Assembly: GCF_002086455.1 (NCBI RefSeq)
Contig: NZ_MVHC01000002.1
Location: 248,001 to 312,000 of the forward strand
Source: Mycolicibacter algericus DSM 45454
GTDB lineage: Bacteria; Actinomycetota; Actinomycetes; Mycobacteriales; Mycobacteriaceae
Direction of reading: 5' to 3'
DNA: 64,000 bases
A model generated the notes under the pieces. The model saw nothing but the letters and a program-made list of their open reading frames with translations, had not been told where the DNA came from and did no database searches. How positions within the stretch are numbered: position 1 is the stretch's first letter; each line of letters starts with the position of its first letter. The position numbers were made by a program, and so were the translations under genes. Below are positions 60,685 through 64,000 of the stretch, piece after piece.

Positions 60685-60704
60685 CGAACTTTAAGAAAAG
60701 TTCG
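60685..60704. terminator. Perfect hairpin downstream of clpX, in the clpX-korA gap
   Basis: CGAACTTT (60685-60692) and AAAGTTCG (60697-60704) form an 8-bp stem with a 4-base loop, 45 bases past the clpX stop, in a 288-base gap that also holds the korAB promoter. No U-tract follows, so it fits the U-less hairpin terminators of mycobacteria; being palindromic, it could instead be a protein-binding site for korAB control. I see no gene in the rest of the gap. Confidence 0.5.
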
Positions 60705-60748
60705 CTACCGGTGAGTAACCCGTCGCGACGCGCGCGCCGTCGCTCGGA

Positions 60749-62032
60749 TCAGGCGGTCTTGTCGCGACGCTCGGCACGCGAGGTCTTGCGCGGCACGATG
60801 GTCGGCAACACGTTGTCCTGCACCGTTTCCTTGGTGACCACGACCTTGGCGACGTCGTTGCGGCTGGGGATGTCGTACATCACCGGCAGCAGCACTTCTT
60901 CCATGATCGCCCGCAGGCCACGTGCCCCGGTGCCACGGTGGATGGCCTGGTCGGCGATCGCCTCCAGCGCGTCCTGGCTGAACTCCAGCTCCACCCCGTC
61001 CATCTCGAACAGTCGGGTGTACTGCTTGACCAGAGCGTTCTTCGGCTCCGAAAGGATCTTGACCAACGACTCCATGTCCAGGTTCGTCACCGAGGCCACC
61101 ACCGGCAGCCGGCCGATGAACTCGGGGATCAGACCGAACTTGATCAGGTCTTCGGGCATCACCTCGGCGAAGTGGTCGACGGTGTCGACCTCCGCCTTGG
61201 ACCGGACCTCGGCGCCGAAACCCAAGCCGCGCTTGCCAACCCGGTCGGAGACGATCTTCTCCAGCCCGGCGAACGCGCCGGCCACGATGAACAGCACGTT
61301 GGTGGTGTCGATCTGGATGAACTCCTGGTGCGGGTGCTTGCGGCCGCCCTGCGGCGGAACCGACGCCTGGGTGCCTTCCAGGATTTTCAGCAGCGCCTGC
61401 TGCACACCCTCACCGGAGACGTCACGGGTTATCGACGGGTTCTCGCTCTTGCGGGCGATCTTGTCGACCTCGTCGATGTAGACGATGCCGGTCTCGGCGC
61501 GCTTGACGTCGTAGTCGGCGGCCTGAATCAGCTTGAGCAGAATGTTCTCCACGTCTTCGCCGACGTAGCCCGCCTCGGTGAGTGCCGTCGCATCCGCTAT
61601 CGCAAACGGGACATTGAGCATCTTGGCCAGCGTCTGGGCCAGGTAGGTCTTGCCGCAACCGGTGGGGCCCAGCATCAAGATGTTGGACTTGGTCAGCTCA
61701 ACGGGCTCACCGGAGCGGGAGTCCCGGCTCTTCTCGCCGGCCTGGATGCGCTTGTAGTGGTTGTAGACGGCCACCGCCAAGGTGCGCTTGGCGGTGTCCT
61801 GGCCGATGACGTAGCCCTCCAGGAAGTCCCGGATCTCAGCGGGCTTGGGCAGCTCGTCGAGCTTGACGTCGTCGGCGTCGGCCAGCTCCTCTTCGATGAT
61901 CTCGTTGCACAGGTCGATGCATTCATCGCAGATGTAGACGCCGGGACCCGCAATGAGCTTCTTGACCTGCTTCTGGCTCTTCCCGCAGAACGAACATTTC
62001 AGCAAGTCACCGCCGTCTCCGATGCGCGCCAT
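60749..62032 (-). CDS. clpX: ClpX, ATP-dependent unfoldase of the Clp protease
   Basis: ClpX, 427 aa, unfolds substrates and feeds them to ClpP1P2. The N-terminal C4 zinc domain is CSFCGKSQ...CDECI at about residues 13-40. Walker A GPTGCGKT is near 120, Walker [11 protein letters not shown] near 183, and the pore loop GLGFGAEV and sensor region [12 protein letters not shown] follow. ATG at 62032 ([11 protein letters not shown]) matches the family; the frame continues upstream without homology. M. tuberculosis keeps Rv2456c between clpX and korA; here it is missing. Confidence 0.97.
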   Translation of the reverse strand: MARIGDGGDLLKCSFCGKSQKQVKKLIAGPGVYICDECIDLCNEIIEEELADADDVKLDELPKPAEIRDFLEGYVIGQDTAKRTLAVAVYNHYKRIQAGEKSRDSRSGEPVELTKSNILMLGPTGCGKTYLAQTLAKMLNVPFAIADATALTEAGYVGEDVENILLKLIQAADYDVKRAETGIVYIDEVDKIARKSENPSITRDVSGEGVQQALLKILEGTQASVPPQGGRKHPHQEFIQIDTTNVLFIVAGAFAGLEKIVSDRVGKRGLGFGAEVRSKAEVDTVDHFAEVMPEDLIKFGLIPEFIGRLPVVASVTNLDMESLVKILSEPKNALVKQYTRLFEMDGVELEFSQDALEAIADQAIHRGTGARGLRAIMEEVLLPVMYDIPSRNDVAKVVVTKETVQDNVLPTIVPRKTSRAERRDKTA

Positions 62033-62283
62033 GGTGCGTGAGGACCTACTTCCTGTTCGCCGTCCGTCGTCGAGGTACCGGTGTCTGGCCCCGACGCTAC
62101 CCGCTTGTTCCGGTGCGAGGCGACCGATAAGGCCGAATCGCGTCGTTGGTATTCGTTGCTGTCCGTGTGCTCCAAGAAGATATCGCCCCAACTGCCCCAC
62201 CCGGCGCGTGACGCGCTGGCGTGGCGTGAGCGAATCGCCGGCGTTACCCCGCTGTGAGGCGGGCGGCACCGCGGAGCCCTACA

Positions 62284-63222
62284 GTGGCGAACGTGCGGTT
62301 CGCCGTGCCCGACGATACCGTGATCGTCGCCGATGGCGGGTTGGCCACCGAACTGGAGGCCCGCGGCTTTGACCTTTCCGGGGACCTCTCCGACCCACTG
62401 TGGTCGGCCCGCCTGCTGCTCGATGCCCCCGACGACATCGCCGCGGTGCACGCCGCCTTCTTCGCCGCCGGGGCGATGATCGCGACCACCGCCGGCTACC
62501 AGGCCAGCTTCGAGGGCTTCGCCGCCCGAGGGATCGATCGCCGAGCCGCCGAAAGGCTGCTGCGCCGCAGCGTCGACCTGGCCCGCCTGGCCGGCGGCGG
62601 CGCGCGTGGGCACTGGGTGGCGGCGTCGGTCGGCCCGTACGGCGCCGCGCGCGCCGACGGCTCGGAATACGTTGGCCGCTATGGGCTTTCGGTCTCGGAG
62701 TTGACGGCCTGGCACCGCCCCCGGCTGGAGGTCCTGGCCGATGCCGGGGCCGATGTACTCGCGCTGGAGACCATCCCGGACGTCGACGAGGCCGAGGCAC
62801 TGCTGCGCCTGGTGAGCGAGGCCGACGTTCCGGCCTGGCTCAGCTACACCATCGAGGGCACCTCAACCCGCGCCGGCCAACCGCTGACCGACGCGTTCGC
62901 CGTCGCCGCCGGGGTGCCACAGATCGCCGCGGTGGGAGTGAATTGCTGCGTCCCGGACGATGTCCTGCCGGCGATCGAGATCGCCCGCGAGATCACCGGA
63001 AAGCCGGTGATCGTCTACCCCAACAGCGGGGAGAGCTGGAGGTCGGGGCGCTGGGCCGGTCCGGCGCGCTTCTCCCCCGCGCTGGTGCCGCTGTGGGTGG
63101 CGGCCGGGGCACGCATCATCGGCGGCTGCTGCCGGGTCGGACCGGCCGATATCGCTGCCGCCGCAGCCGCATTACGCCGAACGTGCACTCAGCGCGAAAA
63201 TCCAGCCGGAGATTCGCAGTGA
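62284..63222 (+). CDS. mmuM: Homocysteine S-methyltransferase
   Basis: MmuM-type methyltransferase of 312 aa (GTG at 62284, GGAG 6 bases upstream; GTG at 62254 or 62293 are alternatives). It transfers methyl from S-methylmethionine or related donors to homocysteine. The zinc ligands are in GVNCCVPDD and IIGGCCRVGPADI, and the N-terminal VADGGLATELEARG loop is typical. The last 14 residues or so (RTCTQRENPAGDSQ) are encoded by a dispersed palindromic repeat that also supplies the stop, so the C-terminal tail is not part of the conserved fold. Convergent with clpP2. Confidence 0.87.
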   Translation: MANVRFAVPDDTVIVADGGLATELEARGFDLSGDLSDPLWSARLLLDAPDDIAAVHAAFFAAGAMIATTAGYQASFEGFAARGIDRRAAERLLRRSVDLARLAGGGARGHWVAASVGPYGAARADGSEYVGRYGLSVSELTAWHRPRLEVLADAGADVLALETIPDVDEAEALLRLVSEADVPAWLSYTIEGTSTRAGQPLTDAFAVAAGVPQIAAVGVNCCVPDDVLPAIEIAREITGKPVIVYPNSGESWRSGRWAGPARFSPALVPLWVAAGARIIGGCCRVGPADIAAAAAALRRTCTQRENPAGDSQ

Positions 63223-63234
63223 GCGCACACTCGG
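63178..63234. repeat. Degenerate palindromic repeat family, copy at the mmuM end
   Basis: Imperfect inverted repeat with outer arms CGAACGTGCACTCA and TGAGCGCACACTCGG and inner CGCGAA/TTCGC. Its reverse complement aligns with 44402-44460 over nearly its whole length, and the outer arms also match 24806-24865. It overlaps the last codons and the TGA (63220-63222) of mmuM and lies between two convergent genes, where it may also terminate transcription. Confidence 0.7.
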
Positions 63235-63247
63235 CGGGGAGGTACCC

Positions 63248-63895
63248 CTAGGCCGTTTGCGCCGAAAGCTTGCGGTACTCCAGCACCGTGTCGATGATCC
63301 CGTACTCCTTGGCGTCTTCGGCGGTCAGGATCTTGTCCCGGTCGGTGTCCTTGCGGATCACCTCGGGGTCCTTGCCGGTGTGACGGGCCAAGGTGGACTC
63401 CATCAGCGTCCGCATCCGCTCGATCTCGGCGGCCTGGATCTCCAGGTCGGAGAACTGCCCCTGGATCACCCCGGACAGCGACGGCTGGTGGATCAGCACC
63501 CGGGCGTTGGGCAGCGCCATCCGCTTACCCGGCGTACCGGCCGCCAGCAACACCGCGGCCGCCGAGGCGGCCTGCCCCAGGCAGACGGTCTGGATATCGG
63601 CCCGCACGTACTGCATGGTGTCGTAGATCGCCATCAGCGACGTGAACGAGCCGCCCGGCGAGTTGATGTACATGGTGATGTCACGGTCCGGGTCCAGCGA
63701 CTCCAGCACCAGCAACTGCGCCATGATGTCGTTGGCCGACGCGTCGTCGACCTGCACGCCGAGGAAGATGATGCGCTCCTCGAACAGCTTGTTGTAGGGG
63801 TTGGACTCCTTGACGCCCCAACTGGAGTGCTCGACGAACGACGGCAGGATGTAGCGGGCCTGCGGTGCGATGGCTCGCAAGGTCTCGGGGTTCAT
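63248..63895 (-). CDS. clpP2: ClpP2, ATP-dependent Clp protease proteolytic subunit
   Basis: ClpP2, 215 aa. The catalytic Ser is S111 ([14 protein letters not shown]) and the His is H136 (ARVLIHQPS), with the Asp near residue 186. [20 protein letters not shown] is the conserved handle region. In mycobacteria ClpP1 and ClpP2 form a mixed tetradecamer. Its ATG overlaps the clpP1 stop by four bases, so the two are made together. Confidence 0.97.
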   Translation of the reverse strand: MNPETLRAIAPQARYILPSFVEHSSWGVKESNPYNKLFEERIIFLGVQVDDASANDIMAQLLVLESLDPDRDITMYINSPGGSFTSLMAIYDTMQYVRADIQTVCLGQAASAAAVLLAAGTPGKRMALPNARVLIHQPSLSGVIQGQFSDLEIQAAEIERMRTLMESTLARHTGKDPEVIRKDTDRDKILTAEDAKEYGIIDTVLEYRKLSAQTA

Positions 63896-64000
63896 GAGGC
63901 ATCTCCGTTGACGTGGGCGCGGGTGATGATGTGGTCGACGAAGCCGTATTCCAGGGCTTCCTGGGCGGTGAACCAGCGGTCACGGTCGGAGTCCGCCTCG
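63892..64000 (-). CDS. clpP1: ClpP1, C-terminal end, cut by window
   Basis: The last 35 codons of an open frame entering from the window's right edge read [20 protein letters not shown], then [15 protein letters not shown] and TGA. This is the C-terminal handle and end of ClpP1 (the D-R-D-x-W/F-x-x-x-E-A-x-x-Y-G motif). Coupled to clpP2 through ATGA. The rest of the gene, including the catalytic Ser and His, lies outside the window. Confidence 0.9.
   Translation of the reverse strand, partial: EADSDRDRWFTAQEALEYGFVDHIITRAHVNGDAS

Overview
The window is a stretch of chromosome from a mycobacterium (genus Mycobacterium in the broad sense). It is very GC-rich. Gene content and order follow the Mycobacterium tuberculosis H37Rv block from Rv2414c to Rv2461c: comEC/comEA, eis, degV-like, octT, gpgP, rsfS, nadD, VWA/MoxR, proA, an MscS-cNMP channel, a cyclase-like protein, rbsK, nadE, proB, obg, rpmA, rplU, rne, ndk, folC, valS, rpfE, mobA, korBA, clpX, mmuM, clpP2, clpP1. 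MmpS/MmpL, a giant PGRS protein and an Rpf are mycobacterial signatures. The intergenic repeats and a PGRS protein without a PE domain point away from the tuberculosis complex. A slow or intermediate grower outside that complex is plausible, but the species cannot be fixed from this sequence.

Layout. (1) 1-7.6 kb: DNA-uptake-type genes comEC (cut by the window edge) and comEA, a DUF4352-like lipoprotein, a two-subunit acyl-CoA dehydrogenase pair, Eis, and a DapB-like NAD(P)-binding protein. (2) 7.6-11.8 kb: a PepSY-like lipoprotein facing an mmpS-mmpL export pair. (3) 11.8-15.2 kb: a tightly overlapping minus-strand operon nadD-rsfS-gpgP-octT-degV linking NAD synthesis, ribosome silencing and methylglucose lipopolysaccharide synthesis. 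(4) 15.2-24.7 kb: an accessory island with an orphan methyltransferase, a large LuxR-type ATPase regulator and a 5.4-kb PGRS gene. (5) 24.9-33.0 kb: VWA/MoxR/proA, then a translationally coupled cyclase-like sensor and cNMP-domain channel, then ribokinase. The H37Rv genes ahpC/ahpD, PE25/PPE41 and Rv2432c-Rv2433c are absent from this place. (6) 33.1-41.8 kb: tautomerase and nadE, followed by an accessory group: a nicotinamidase-superfamily hydrolase, a sirtuin, an MFS carrier, an exported protein, a P450/TetR pair with an obvious operator, and a PE-PPE-domain hydrolase. (7) 41.8-53.4 kb: housekeeping genes proB, obg, L27, L21, rne, ndk, folC and valS. (8) 53.6-64 kb: DUF937 protein, saccharopine-dehydrogenase-like enzyme, rpfE with a long structured leader, mobA, korAB, clpX, mmuM, clpP2 and the end of clpP1.

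The most interesting non-coding signals are a small set of repeats. One is a degenerate palindromic family with three copies, one of which supplies the last codons and stop of mmuM. Two others are short repeats that begin exactly at stop codons (three copies of one, two of the other). There are also clean inverted repeats upstream of the P450/tetR, luxR and PGRS genes, and a hairpin-rich leader in front of rpfE. I found no tRNA, rRNA, CRISPR array or transposase.
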